A stretch of DNA of 64,000 bases, from assembly GCA_015057405.1 (NCBI GenBank), contig SVEK01000004.1, positions 1 to 64,000 of the forward strand, given 5' to 3'. Under the pieces are notes generated by a model. It had not been told where the DNA came from, did no database searches, and saw nothing but the letters and a program-made list of their open reading frames with translations. Each line of letters opens with the position of its first letter. Position 1 is the stretch's first letter. Position numbers and translations under genes: made by a program. Of the stretch, positions 1 to 9,680 are shown piece after piece. This DNA comes from Lachnospiraceae bacterium. GTDB lineage: Bacteria; Bacillota; Clostridia; Lachnospirales; Lachnospiraceae.

Positions 1-633
1 ATCAAGATACATATTTTCATCATAACCCTCGTTATGAGCTGTAACAATCGCATGAAGACTCATAGCATAATTAAGACCTGCTTTAATATGTCCTGTTCCG
101 TTAGGAGCTGCACGGTCAAAATCACTCACTTTAATTGTAATAGGTTTAGCTCCTCCCTTAAAATACGGACCAACCGGTGTAGAGAATACTCTAAACTGAT
201 AATCCTCCGCAGGTTTAACACCAATTACCGGAGAAATACCAAACATATATGGTCTGATATATAAAGTTGCGCCGGAACCATACGGCGGAACATAACTTGC
301 ATTAGCAACCACAACCTTATCAATAGCATCAACAAATCTATCTTCAGGGAACGTAGGCATCTCAAGTCTTTTTGCTGAATCATTAAGTCTTGAAGCATTC
401 AAATCAGGACGGAATGTAACAATACGTCCATCCTCAGTCGTGTAAGCCTTAAGACCTTCAAATATAGTCTGGGCATACTGAAGAACTCCTGCGCATTCGC
501 TCATAACAATCATGTCATCAGCTGTCATACGTCCCGCATCCCATTCTCCGTTCTTGTAATCAGATACATATCTCATATCCGTCTTCTGATATCCAAATCC
601 AATATTAGACCAATCCATGTCCTTCTTTTCCAT
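1..633 (-). CDS. ilvE: Branched-chain amino acid aminotransferase, partial (C-terminus beyond window start)
   Basis: Minus-strand translation from ATG at 633 (MEKKDMDWSNIGFGYQKTDMRYVSDYKNGEWDAG...LQYAQTIFEGLKAY...) matches class IV aminotransferase BCAT; SD GGAGG just upstream; runs off the window. Confidence 0.9.
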   Translation of the reverse strand, partial: MEKKDMDWSNIGFGYQKTDMRYVSDYKNGEWDAGRMTADDMIVMSECAGVLQYAQTIFEGLKAYTTEDGRIVTFRPDLNASRLNDSAKRLEMPTFPEDRFVDAIDKVVVANASYVPPYGSGATLYIRPYMFGISPVIGVKPAEDYQFRVFSTPVGPYFKGGAKPITIKVSDFDRAAPNGTGHIKAGLNYAMSLHAIVTAHNEGYDENMYLD

Positions 634-757
634 AATTAATTACCTCCATCCTGCCGGCACTTTGTCAGCTAGTTTATCATCTTATTAATGATACACCCAC
701 AACATTTTTACGTCAATATTTATATTGGCGCAATATGATATGTATAGGGTTATCATT

Positions 758-1612
758 TCAATTCAACTTCGTTCTCATTCTCTGATAAAAATTAGTTTTC
801 TCCATCATTATAATATCTGTTGAAATTGTGTCCTTAGCTATATATACCGTATCACCGCTAATTATCTTTGAAACGACTCTTCCGTCTGCTATTACAAGGG
901 CTGAATCGTTGTCAAAATTCTTACCTTCCATGAGTCGTATATTAATTCTGTTTTCACCTCCTATAACAAAACTTCTGTCATTAAGTGAATGAGGACACAC
1001 AGGTGTAACCGAAATCGCTTCCATACGCGGAGCAATAACAGGACCGCCCGCAGACAGATTATATCCTGTTGAACCGGTCGGGGTAGATATAATAATGCCG
1101 TCTGCCATAAATGTATCCAACAAAACATCATTTATATATACTTCAAAACGAATAAGTTTTCCAAGCTCTCGTTTAGAAATAACAATATCATTAAGAGCCC
1201 TTGTGGAATATTTTGCGCCTTTAGATTCTCCATATCCTTTAAGCATCATGCGCTTTTCTACACGATATGAGCCATTTATCAGATTATCTATATCAGACCA
1301 CATGGTATCTGTATCTGATTCTGTAAGGAATCCAACACCACCAAGGTTTATCCCGTACAACGGAATATTATACTCAGCAAGATCTGTAGCCGCGTTAATC
1401 ATTGTGCCATCACCACCAAGAACGATAACACATTCAATGCCGTTTGGAACATTAGCCGGACTTGTGTAACAGGCTTCACTTTCTACAACTTCATTTTTAT
1501 CAGGTAAAATATAGCATTGACAATCTTTATTATTAAGATATTCCTGAATTTTCATCGCAAGAGACTGGGCATTACATTTGCCCCTATTAGCTATGATACC
1601 AAATTGTCGCAT
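758..1612 (-). CDS. nadK: NAD kinase
   Basis: GGDGT motif (VIVLGGDGTMINAA), TPTGSTGYNLSAGGP; start moved to the internal ATG at 1612 preceded by GGAGG. Confidence 0.93.
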   Translation of the reverse strand: MRQFGIIANRGKCNAQSLAMKIQEYLNNKDCQCYILPDKNEVVESEACYTSPANVPNGIECVIVLGGDGTMINAATDLAEYNIPLYGINLGGVGFLTESDTDTMWSDIDNLINGSYRVEKRMMLKGYGESKGAKYSTRALNDIVISKRELGKLIRFEVYINDVLLDTFMADGIIISTPTGSTGYNLSAGGPVIAPRMEAISVTPVCPHSLNDRSFVIGGENRINIRLMEGKNFDNDSALVIADGRVVSKIISGDTVYIAKDTISTDIIMMEKTNFYQRMRTKLN

Positions 1613-1650
1613 ATCTTTTTCCTCCATTATTAGCGGGGTTAATTAACATA

Positions 1651-2487
1651 TCAGACTGTAGCTCCAAGTGCAGTCTCAACCAGTTCCCCTACACCTTCCA
1701 AATAAGCATTCCATATTTCTTCATCAGCTTCCCGGTTTATGTTACTGTCGGCTGCAGATTTTTTCTTCATGTACAACAAATATTCAGTATTTCCCTCAGG
1801 TCCCTTTATTGGAGAATAATCCAGACCAAGAATATCATATGGCATTTCATGCATGTAATTAAGAATGTCCTCAATAACTTCAACATGCACTTTAGGTTCT
1901 CTTACAACACCTTTTTTGCCAACTTTTTCCCTGCCGGCTTCAAATTGAGGTTTAATAAGACACACAATATGCGCATCATCTTTCATAAGATTAAAAACTG
2001 CCGTCATAACCTTTTTCAAAGAAATAAAAGCAACATCGATAGAAACAAAATCAACCTTTTGAGGCAGGTCATCTTCTGTTACATATCTTATATTAGTTTT
2101 TTCCATACTTACAACGCGTGGGTCCTGCCTTAATTTCCACGCAAGCTGGTTAGTTCCCACATCTATGGCATACACAAGTTTTGCACCGTTTTGAAGCATA
2201 CAATCAGTAAAGCCGCCTGTTGACGAGCCTACGTCCATACAGACCGCACCTTCAACCGGTGGCTTCCATACTTTTATTGCTTTTTCAAGTTTAAGTCCGC
2301 CACGACTGACATACGGAAGCTTACTGCCTTTAACAGTTATCTCCACGTTATCGGCAAACATAGTTCCTGCCTTATCTTCTCTTTGTTCTTTAACGTAGAC
2401 GTTTCCGGACATAATAAGTGCTTTTGCCTTTTCTCTCGATTCAGCAAGCCCTCTCTTTACAAGAAGTACATCAAGACGCTCTTTCAC
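1651..2487 (-). CDS. tlyA: TlyA family rRNA 2'-O-methyltransferase (S4 + FtsJ domains)
   Basis: N-terminal S4 domain (RLDVLLVKRGLAESREKAKALIMSGNVYV), FtsJ motif CMDVGSSTGGFTDCML; GTG start overlapping the dxs stop (TAGTG). Confidence 0.93.
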   Translation of the reverse strand: MKERLDVLLVKRGLAESREKAKALIMSGNVYVKEQREDKAGTMFADNVEITVKGSKLPYVSRGGLKLEKAIKVWKPPVEGAVCMDVGSSTGGFTDCMLQNGAKLVYAIDVGTNQLAWKLRQDPRVVSMEKTNIRYVTEDDLPQKVDFVSIDVAFISLKKVMTAVFNLMKDDAHIVCLIKPQFEAGREKVGKKGVVREPKVHVEVIEDILNYMHEMPYDILGLDYSPIKGPEGNTEYLLYMKKKSAADSNINREADEEIWNAYLEGVGELVETALGATV

Positions 2488-4361
2488 TACAATGCTCTCC
2501 TTATCTTATCTATAATCGAATCAGTGTTAATTGCATATTTATCTTTAAGTTGATTAACATTACCATGTTCAATAAACATATCCGGAAGAGAAACCGGAAT
2601 ACAGGTTTTTTTCTCATTTCCTGTCCATTGTATATATGCGGCAATACGTTCCGAAACTCCGCCCGTCACACTGTTTTCCTCCATTGTAACAATTATGTCA
2701 TGGTCATCTATTGAAGAATCTATAATATCCTTGTCAAATGGTTTTGCAAATCTCATATTAACAAGGGTTGAAGTTATTCCTTCTTCAAGAAGTCTGTTGT
2801 ACACTTCTTCTCCCGTCTCTGTCATACTTCCCAATGCAAGGATAAGCACACGACTTCCCTTGTGAATTATCTCTGATTTACCGTATTCAATATCAGCATT
2901 ATAATCTGCAAGGCCTTCATACGCCCTGCCTCTCGGATATCTTATGGCTACCGGTCCGTCATATTCATTGACGGCAAAATCTAACATACTATCAAGCTCA
3001 AATTTATTCTTAGGACACATAACTGTCAGTTCAGGAATACTGCTAAGATAAGACAAATCATATATTCCCTGATGAGTTCTGCCGTCTGAACCTACAAGCC
3101 CGCCTCTGTCTACAGCAAAAACAACATGTTGCCTGCTTACACATACATCATGAAGTATCTGGTCGTAAGCCCTTTGCAAAAATGTAGAGTAAATTGCCAC
3201 AACCGGAATCATACCGCCTGCCGACAATGCCCCGGCAAATGTAACTGCATGTTCTTCTGCAATCCCCACATCAAAAAACCTTGCAGGATACAATCTGGCA
3301 AAATCATTCAAACCGGTACCTAAAGGCATAGCAGCACACACAGCTGCGATTCTATCATTTTTTTCAGCAAGCCTGCATAAAGACTCTCCAAATACCGAAG
3401 TATAACTGCAAACTCCAGGTTCATTTTTTTTCTTAAGTTCGCCCGTTCGTTTATTAAACGGGTCAACTCCATGGAAAAATGAAGGATTATCCTCAGCGAG
3501 TCTATACCCTTTTCCCTTAACTGTCTTAACATGCACAAGAACAGGTTCATTAAGTTTCATTGCATCGTTAAATGCAGACACCATCTCCGTAACGTTGTGT
3601 CCGTCCACAGGGCCAATATATGTAATACCCATCTCTTCGAAAAACATTCCCGGAATTACAAGCTGTTTAAGCGAGCTTTTTGAACGTTTCACTTTATCAA
3701 CTACATTTTCTCCAATCAAAGGCATTTTTTTCAAAACATCTTCCACGCTATTTTTGAAATTCTGGTACTGGCTGGCTGTTCTTAGTTTTGTAAGATATTT
3801 TGACATTCCGCCTACATTTTTTGAAATGGACATCTCATTATCATTCAATACAATAACCATGTTAGACTTAAGAGCCGCCGCATTATTTAATGCTTCAAAT
3901 GCCATTCCGCCCGACATCGCACCGTCACCGATAACTGCGCAAACTTTGTTGTTTTCTCCTGTCAATTGTCTGGCAAAAGCATATCCTAATGCCACAGAAA
4001 TGGAAGTAGACGCATGACCGGTATCAAAAGCATCATTTTCATTTTCTGACATCATAGGGAATCCGCTTAATCCTTCATATTGGCGAAGTGTGGAAAAATC
4101 ATTCAGCCTTCCGGTTAATATCTTATGCACATATGACTGATGTCCCACATCCCATATAAGCTTGTCCTCCGGAAAATTCATACAAAGGTGGAGTGCCATT
4201 GTAAGCTCCACTACACCGAGATTAGAAGCCAGATGTCCACCTGTTTTACTTACAGTATTAATAAGACATGCTCTTATCTCCCTTGCAAGTTCTCTGTATT
4301 CATGTGCCGGTATTTTTTTTATGTCATTAGCCTTTTTTATACTCTCTAATACTCTGTACAT
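2487..4361 (-). CDS. dxs: 1-deoxy-D-xylulose-5-phosphate synthase
   Basis: Full-length TPP-dependent DXS (HLASNLGVVELT, GDGAMSGGMAFEALNNA, DRGGLVGSDGRTHQG). Confidence 0.97.
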   Translation of the reverse strand: MYRVLESIKKANDIKKIPAHEYRELAREIRACLINTVSKTGGHLASNLGVVELTMALHLCMNFPEDKLIWDVGHQSYVHKILTGRLNDFSTLRQYEGLSGFPMMSENENDAFDTGHASTSISVALGYAFARQLTGENNKVCAVIGDGAMSGGMAFEALNNAAALKSNMVIVLNDNEMSISKNVGGMSKYLTKLRTASQYQNFKNSVEDVLKKMPLIGENVVDKVKRSKSSLKQLVIPGMFFEEMGITYIGPVDGHNVTEMVSAFNDAMKLNEPVLVHVKTVKGKGYRLAEDNPSFFHGVDPFNKRTGELKKKNEPGVCSYTSVFGESLCRLAEKNDRIAAVCAAMPLGTGLNDFARLYPARFFDVGIAEEHAVTFAGALSAGGMIPVVAIYSTFLQRAYDQILHDVCVSRQHVVFAVDRGGLVGSDGRTHQGIYDLSYLSSIPELTVMCPKNKFELDSMLDFAVNEYDGPVAIRYPRGRAYEGLADYNADIEYGKSEIIHKGSRVLILALGSMTETGEEVYNRLLEEGITSTLVNMRFAKPFDKDIIDSSIDDHDIIVTMEENSVTGGVSERIAAYIQWTGNEKKTCIPVSLPDMFIEHGNVNQLKDKYAINTDSIIDKIRRAL

Positions 4362-4482
4362 ACTACGTCCTTCCGCAACTTTTGACTTTTTATTACAGCA
4401 AATCTATATTATGTTGCTCAATCATATACTTTTCTATTCAAATCTTGCATGCAAAACAACAGAAACAACATCATAAGTATAA

Positions 4483-5388
4483 TTACTTTATTCTGTCAGT
4501 CAGGCTCACAAGTAAATCTCTAAGAAAATCAGGTCCTTTGATTAAGTCTAATTCTTCTAACAGTGCTACTGCTTCGTTGGTATATGACTTAACTGCCTTA
4601 GTAGCATTGTCCAAACCGTTAAATGAAACATATGTGGACTTTTCATTTTTTTCATCACTTCCTACAGGCTTACCAAGCACCTCAGTTGTACTTGTAACGT
4701 CGAGAATATCATCCTGAATCTGAAAAGCAACTCCGATGTACTGAGCAATCTGCTTTAACGTACTTACGTCAGATTCTGAAGCCCCTGCAAGAACTCCGCC
4801 AATCATAAATGATGCCTCAAGAAGTGCACCTGTCTTCAATCTATATATAAAATCAAGCATATCTGCATCAGGTACCTTACCGTTCATCTTAACATCAACG
4901 ACCTGTCCGCCGACCATCCCATGAATGCCTGCTTTTTCTGTCAATATTTTCATAGCTTTTGCAGCTTTAATTATATCAACTTCTTCTTCAAAGCTTTTTG
5001 TTGCCGTTTCATATGCATAATTAAGCAGTGCATCCCCGGTAAGTATACCCATGTCTTCACCATATACTACATGCGTAGTCTTTCTTCCGCGTCTGTACTC
5101 ATCATTATCCATTGCAGGCAAATCATCATGCACAAGAGAATAGGTATGAATCATCTCAATCGCCGCCATAAATGGTTCTATAAGATTATTATTACTTCCA
5201 CCGTACAATCTATATACTTCTTCCATAATCATCGGACGAAGTCTTTTTCCGCCTGCCATTAAAGAATATTCCATAGCCTCAAAGATTATCTGCTGATAAC
5301 CTTCTGTCTTAGGCAAATATTTTTTTAGCACGTCCTCAATTACTGAGACTCTTTTCGTAATATTATCCGTTAAATCACTCTTCAACAT
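4483..5388 (-). CDS. ispA: Polyprenyl synthetase (geranyl/farnesyl diphosphate synthase)
   Basis: DDLPAMDNDEYRRG first Asp-rich motif, FQIQDDILDV second Asp-rich motif. Confidence 0.93.
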   Translation of the reverse strand: MLKSDLTDNITKRVSVIEDVLKKYLPKTEGYQQIIFEAMEYSLMAGGKRLRPMIMEEVYRLYGGSNNNLIEPFMAAIEMIHTYSLVHDDLPAMDNDEYRRGRKTTHVVYGEDMGILTGDALLNYAYETATKSFEEEVDIIKAAKAMKILTEKAGIHGMVGGQVVDVKMNGKVPDADMLDFIYRLKTGALLEASFMIGGVLAGASESDVSTLKQIAQYIGVAFQIQDDILDVTSTTEVLGKPVGSDEKNEKSTYVSFNGLDNATKAVKSYTNEAVALLEELDLIKGPDFLRDLLVSLTDRIK

Positions 5389-5569
5389 GTACGCCCTCTT
5401 TCAATACAATAAGCTTTTTCTCAACTTTATCAAGTTGCTCATTACAAACCTTAAGAAGTCGCATTCCCTTTTCATACATTACAAATGATTCTTCAAGAGA
5501 TACTTCATCACTTCCGAGGTCTGCTATAATCTTTTCCAGTTCTTTAAAGTTTTCTTCAATATCCGGCAT
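5375..5569 (-). CDS. xseB: Exodeoxyribonuclease VII small subunit
   Basis: Short acidic helical protein (FKELEKIIADLGSDEVSLEESFVMYEKGMRLLKVCNEQLDKVEKKL) directly after xseA. Confidence 0.92.
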   Translation of the reverse strand: MPDIEENFKELEKIIADLGSDEVSLEESFVMYEKGMRLLKVCNEQLDKVEKKLIVLKEGVHVEE

Positions 5570-5572
5570 ATT

Positions 5573-6778
5573 TTATTCCTCACTATATACTTCATTACAT
5601 TTTGCAACAATTTTACCATCTTTAACCGTAATCTCCAGCAAATCATCGTCGGAAATTTGTTTAACACTCGTTAATATTTCACCATCTTTAATACGTGCAT
5701 ATACGTATCCTCCGGACAATCTCTGTAAAGGCGAAAGCAGCTTCATTTTCTCAATGCATATGTGTTCCCTGTTTCTATACACAGCAATTTTATCTTCAAT
5801 AATTCTGTTAAAGCTCATTTCAATGTCCATAAGATATTGTCGCTTCTGTCTGATAAGTTCTTCCGGAGTATTATGACTCAGTTTAGTACTAAGTAATTCA
5901 TATCTGTATCTGAGTCCCGTCACTTTCTTAGTCAATACATTCAAAAGTTCACCGGCACTGTCTTTCATCCTTTTATATATTTCATTAATGTCTCTGACCG
6001 CAAGTTCTGCTGCCGCTGATGGCGTAGGCGCCCTAAGATCTGCAACGTAGTCAGATAATGATGTATCCGTTTCATGGCCAACAGCTGAAATAACCGCAGT
6101 TCGACATTCAAAAATAGCTCTGACAACAACTTCTTCATTGAAGGCGAATAAATCTTCAAATGAACCTCCGCCTCTTCCAACAATAATAACATCCATGTTA
6201 AGTTTGTCCATATATCGAATACCTTCAGCCACCTTAACGGCAGCTTCCGGTCCCTGTACCGGTACGGGATAAAGATACAACTGTACATACGGATTACGTC
6301 GGTGACTTATATTAATTATATCTTGTATCGCAGCTCCTGTTTCAGCAGTAACAATGCCCACATTTTTACAATAATACGGAATCTGTTTTTTATAAACACC
6401 ATCAAAGAGCCCTTCATCTGAAAGAGCCTGTTTTAATAATGCAAGCCTCTCATAAAGGGCACCTAAACCTTCTTTTGATATTCTATTAACATATATCTGA
6501 TACTTGCCATCACGTTCATATACACTGACTGAGCCTGTTACAATTACACTCATTCCGTCCTGCATCACAAAATCCAGGCCGAGTCTTCTGCTGCCTGCAA
6601 ACATCACGCAGGCAATTCTGCCGGCAGAATCTTTCAATGTAAAATAAATATGTCCTGTGGAATGGTATTTACAATTGGACACTTCACCCCGTATCGATAT
6701 ATTTTTCAGAACAGAATTCCCGTCAAATAACCCCTTAACATATCTGTTAAGCTGGGCTACAGTATAAACCTGCTCCAT
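5573..6778 (-). CDS. xseA: Exodeoxyribonuclease VII large subunit
   Basis: OB-fold N-terminus plus GRGGGSFEDLFAFNEE and SAVGHETDTSLSDYVADLRAPTPSAAAE; ATG at 6778 overlaps the nusB stop. Confidence 0.95.
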   Translation of the reverse strand: MEQVYTVAQLNRYVKGLFDGNSVLKNISIRGEVSNCKYHSTGHIYFTLKDSAGRIACVMFAGSRRLGLDFVMQDGMSVIVTGSVSVYERDGKYQIYVNRISKEGLGALYERLALLKQALSDEGLFDGVYKKQIPYYCKNVGIVTAETGAAIQDIINISHRRNPYVQLYLYPVPVQGPEAAVKVAEGIRYMDKLNMDVIIVGRGGGSFEDLFAFNEEVVVRAIFECRTAVISAVGHETDTSLSDYVADLRAPTPSAAAELAVRDINEIYKRMKDSAGELLNVLTKKVTGLRYRYELLSTKLSHNTPEELIRQKRQYLMDIEMSFNRIIEDKIAVYRNREHICIEKMKLLSPLQRLSGGYVYARIKDGEILTSVKQISDDDLLEITVKDGKIVAKCNEVYSEE

Positions 6779-7197
6779 TAGCAATCGCCACCAATTTCAT
6801 CAACAATACCGGCTAATATTCCATTAACAAATGCGGATGAGTTATCTGTTCCGTACTCTTTCGCAAACTCAACAGCTTCATTAATTGCCACCTTAACAGG
6901 TACATTATCATCATATTTTATCTCGTAAATTGCAATTCTTAAAATGTTCAAATCAGCATTACCGATTCTGTTAAGTTTCCAGCCCTTGGCAAATCGTTCA
7001 ATATAATCGTCTAATTCTGCCTTATTATCAATAATAGCCTTTATCTTAGCCTTAATCTCCTCATGTTCCTTATCTGTAGGCTCATCATCCTCAGTGCTCC
7101 AGTACATATCATACTGTTCGTCAATCTCCTGCACAGAGTGAAACTCTGTACCAAAAAGTATTTTAAATATATGTTCTCTTACTCTATGCCTTGTCAT
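6778..7197 (-). CDS. nusB: Transcription antitermination factor NusB
   Basis: NusB fold signature (RIGNADLNILRIAIYEIKYDDNVPVKVAINEAVEFAKEYGTDNSSAFVNGILAGI). Confidence 0.95.
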   Translation of the reverse strand: MTRHRVREHIFKILFGTEFHSVQEIDEQYDMYWSTEDDEPTDKEHEEIKAKIKAIIDNKAELDDYIERFAKGWKLNRIGNADLNILRIAIYEIKYDDNVPVKVAINEAVEFAKEYGTDNSSAFVNGILAGIVDEIGGDC

Positions 7198-7221
7198 ATA
7201 CTAACCTCACCTGTCAGAATA

Positions 7222-7605
7222 TTAATTCTCTGTTGTAACACCGGCCACACACACATTAACTTCCTTACAACATAAACCTGTCATACTCTCAACAGACTGC
7301 TTTACTCTGTCCTGTACCGCTTTACATGTTGTAAGTACATTATGCCCTACTGCCATACTTATATTAATATCAATAATTACATCGTTATTATTGATGTCAG
7401 CTTTGATTCCTTTTCCGTGATTCTTAACTCCGAGTTTATCAGCTATCTCATTTGCCATAGAACCAACCATCTGGCTTACTCCCTCGACTTCAAGAGCCGC
7501 AAGGCCGGCGATACTTGCAACAACTTCTTCTGATATCTGAACTTCACCCAAATTATTCTTATCACTCTCCAGAGTTTTGTAATTCTGCTCTGTATTCTTA
7601 TCCAT
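7222..7605 (-). CDS. Asp23/Gls24 family envelope stress protein
   Basis: GEVQISEEVVASIAGLAALEVEGV and NDVIIDINISMAVGHNV; sits between spoIIIAH and nusB as in many Clostridia. Confidence 0.92.
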   Translation of the reverse strand: MDKNTEQNYKTLESDKNNLGEVQISEEVVASIAGLAALEVEGVSQMVGSMANEIADKLGVKNHGKGIKADINNNDVIIDINISMAVGHNVLTTCKAVQDRVKQSVESMTGLCCKEVNVCVAGVTTEN

Positions 7606-7702
7606 ATCAAAACCTCCTATACGTACTTAATATATTTATTTCAGTAATTATATCAAATTTACTATATTTTGCAAATACCTAAATTCACTACGTCCAAAAC
7701 CA

Positions 7703-8479
7703 CTACTGTACACCCACCGGTGTGATTACAATGTTTTCTGCCTTTTTTCCGGTCTTACGTTTAACGATATCTTCTATCTGGGCAATATCTTTTTCCTGTA
7801 AATTCGCAGCACCGACTATTACATCCACACTTTCATCTACTATACTGACAATACTTTCTCCGTATCCCTTTGCTTCAAGCATATTCTGTGCTGCCGTTTC
7901 TTTTTCCTGGTCAGAAGTTATAGCAATTACTTCGTTAACAGCTTTTTCTTTCTGTTCTTCTGTTGTAGTAGTACTGTTAACAAGCTCCATCAATATTTCT
8001 TTATTCTTGGATCGTGTCTGCTCTCTCGACAGTTTTGCCTGCGAAAAATACTCAGCATTAATCGTTGATGAAACTAATACTGCTTCGCCTACATTTTCTG
8101 CATCAGCAGTAAGTTCATCTGTTTGCACCGTATCTAAAGATGCTCCATCTGCTTCTTCTGAAGTTACAGCCGCTGCATCATCTGTTGTTTCTGCTGTCAT
8201 GTCTTTGGTTGTTTCTGCAATCATATCATCAGTTAAGTCCGCTGTAATATCATCAGTTATTATTTCTCCCGTATCAGACAATTGATACCCCTCTTCAGAT
8301 ATATCATATGTTACATCTGCCTGTTCTTCATTTACCGGCTGTCCGTCAACAGTTTCCATACCGGCAAGATTTTCTGCATTATGCGCTTCATCCTTCGTTA
8401 CTGACAAATACCCGGCAACTGCAATCATAATTGCAAGTGCGGTTATTATCACCTGATTTTTACCAAAAACTTTCTTCAC
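7703..8479 (-). CDS. spoIIIAH: Stage III sporulation protein AH (SpoIIIAH)
   Basis: Single TM, YscJ/FliF-like C-terminus (SREQTRSKNKEILMELVNS...), last gene of the spoIIIA operon. Confidence 0.9.
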   Translation of the reverse strand: MKKVFGKNQVIITALAIMIAVAGYLSVTKDEAHNAENLAGMETVDGQPVNEEQADVTYDISEEGYQLSDTGEIITDDITADLTDDMIAETTKDMTAETTDDAAAVTSEEADGASLDTVQTDELTADAENVGEAVLVSSTINAEYFSQAKLSREQTRSKNKEILMELVNSTTTTEEQKEKAVNEVIAITSDQEKETAAQNMLEAKGYGESIVSIVDESVDVIVGAANLQEKDIAQIEDIVKRKTGKKAENIVITPVGVQ

Positions 8480-8504
8480 AATTAATCCTCCCCTAAAACA
8501 ATTA

Positions 8505-9104
8505 CTATTCTATCAGTTTCATTACTTTAATCTTATGAGATTCTATCCCAAATAATACCTGAATTGCTTCCATTATTTCTTTTTTTATTTCAGCCTTATC
8601 TCCATTTTGCGAAACCACCACCACACCCTTTACAACAGGTTCTTTTTCCTTTACGACATAAGGAATACTGTCACCATCTTTATTAACAAAAATAGTTGAT
8701 TGATTGTTCCTGTAACTTTCCTTACTCTGAATCTCTCCGCCGCTGCCTGTCTGGGTCGATTTGTCTGTTTCATAAGGAGTATCTTTTAATACAATTTTTT
8801 CTGCCGTACCCTCAAGAGTTATTAAAACATCTACCTTACCGATTCCTCTTACCCGGGCCAACACTTTTTCAACCTTCTTTTCAAGATCATCCGTATATCC
8901 CATATTGTAATCATCTACAGTTTTTTCTCCGTCAATATGAATATCATTTGTGTTTTGAAATAACACTTCTTCATCCTTAGTCCTAAACTCATCCACAGAC
9001 AACAAAATCAATACAACACCTGCCAACACAAGTAAAAGCAGTTTTGGAATACCAAATGTTTTGATTAATTTAGACATACCATCTTTAACTGACACTACCA
9101 TCAC
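8505..9104 (-). CDS. spoIIIAG: Stage III sporulation protein AG
   Basis: LEKKVEKVLARVRGIGKVDVLITLEGTAEKI... and VKGVVVVSQNGDKAEIKKEIMEAIQVLFGIESHKIKVMKL; operon position. Confidence 0.93.
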   Translation of the reverse strand: MMVVSVKDGMSKLIKTFGIPKLLLLVLAGVVLILLSVDEFRTKDEEVLFQNTNDIHIDGEKTVDDYNMGYTDDLEKKVEKVLARVRGIGKVDVLITLEGTAEKIVLKDTPYETDKSTQTGSGGEIQSKESYRNNQSTIFVNKDGDSIPYVVKEKEPVVKGVVVVSQNGDKAEIKKEIMEAIQVLFGIESHKIKVMKLIE

Positions 9105-9113
9105 CTATCCTAT

Positions 9114-9662
9114 TTACCTGATTATCACATTCTTTTCATCTATTCCGTAAAATGATGCAACATCCTTAATTAAACTATTATCACGTGTATATGTTCTTCC
9201 CATCTCATCGACACGAATGTTTTCAATTGTTCCTTCATCAAAATCAGATATAATACTAAACTCAATAGAAAGAATGTCTCCAAAGTGTTCATCTTCTACA
9301 TTTTCGTTTATTTCAAAGTTACACTCATCAAGGGAATATCCTTTTGATTTCACAAATTCTCTCAGAGATTCTTTTAACATATCAGAATAATACATAATAT
9401 CTCTGTCATTATTGTCTGTAATGAAACCTGACATTTCATAACCGTAATTGTTGATACTAAATTTTGTCATATAGTTGTTAAGATTACAGATATATTTTTC
9501 TCCCAGGGAAAATACATCCATAACCGGATGCAGCATAACCAAAGTTATCATAAGTCCGGATACAACTTTTATATACTTTCTATATACGCTACCGTTAAGC
9601 AGATTATTAATAACACTGGTCAGTATTATAAATACACACACATTTCGCACTGTTTCAAACAT
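9114..9662 (-). CDS. spoIIIAF: Stage III sporulation protein AF
   Basis: Two N-terminal TMs (KYIKVVSGLMITLVMLHPVMDVFS), operon position. Confidence 0.88.
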   Translation of the reverse strand: MFETVRNVCVFIILTSVINNLLNGSVYRKYIKVVSGLMITLVMLHPVMDVFSLGEKYICNLNNYMTKFSINNYGYEMSGFITDNNDRDIMYYSDMLKESLREFVKSKGYSLDECNFEINENVEDEHFGDILSIEFSIISDFDEGTIENIRVDEMGRTYTRDNSLIKDVASFYGIDEKNVIIR

Positions 9663-9680
9663 ATATTTTTCTCCCCATTG

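Noticed and set aside
7722-8285. 187-aa plus-strand ORF
   Set aside because: Antisense to spoIIIAH; its Ser/Val-rich composition mirrors the Asp/Thr repeats of the sense gene
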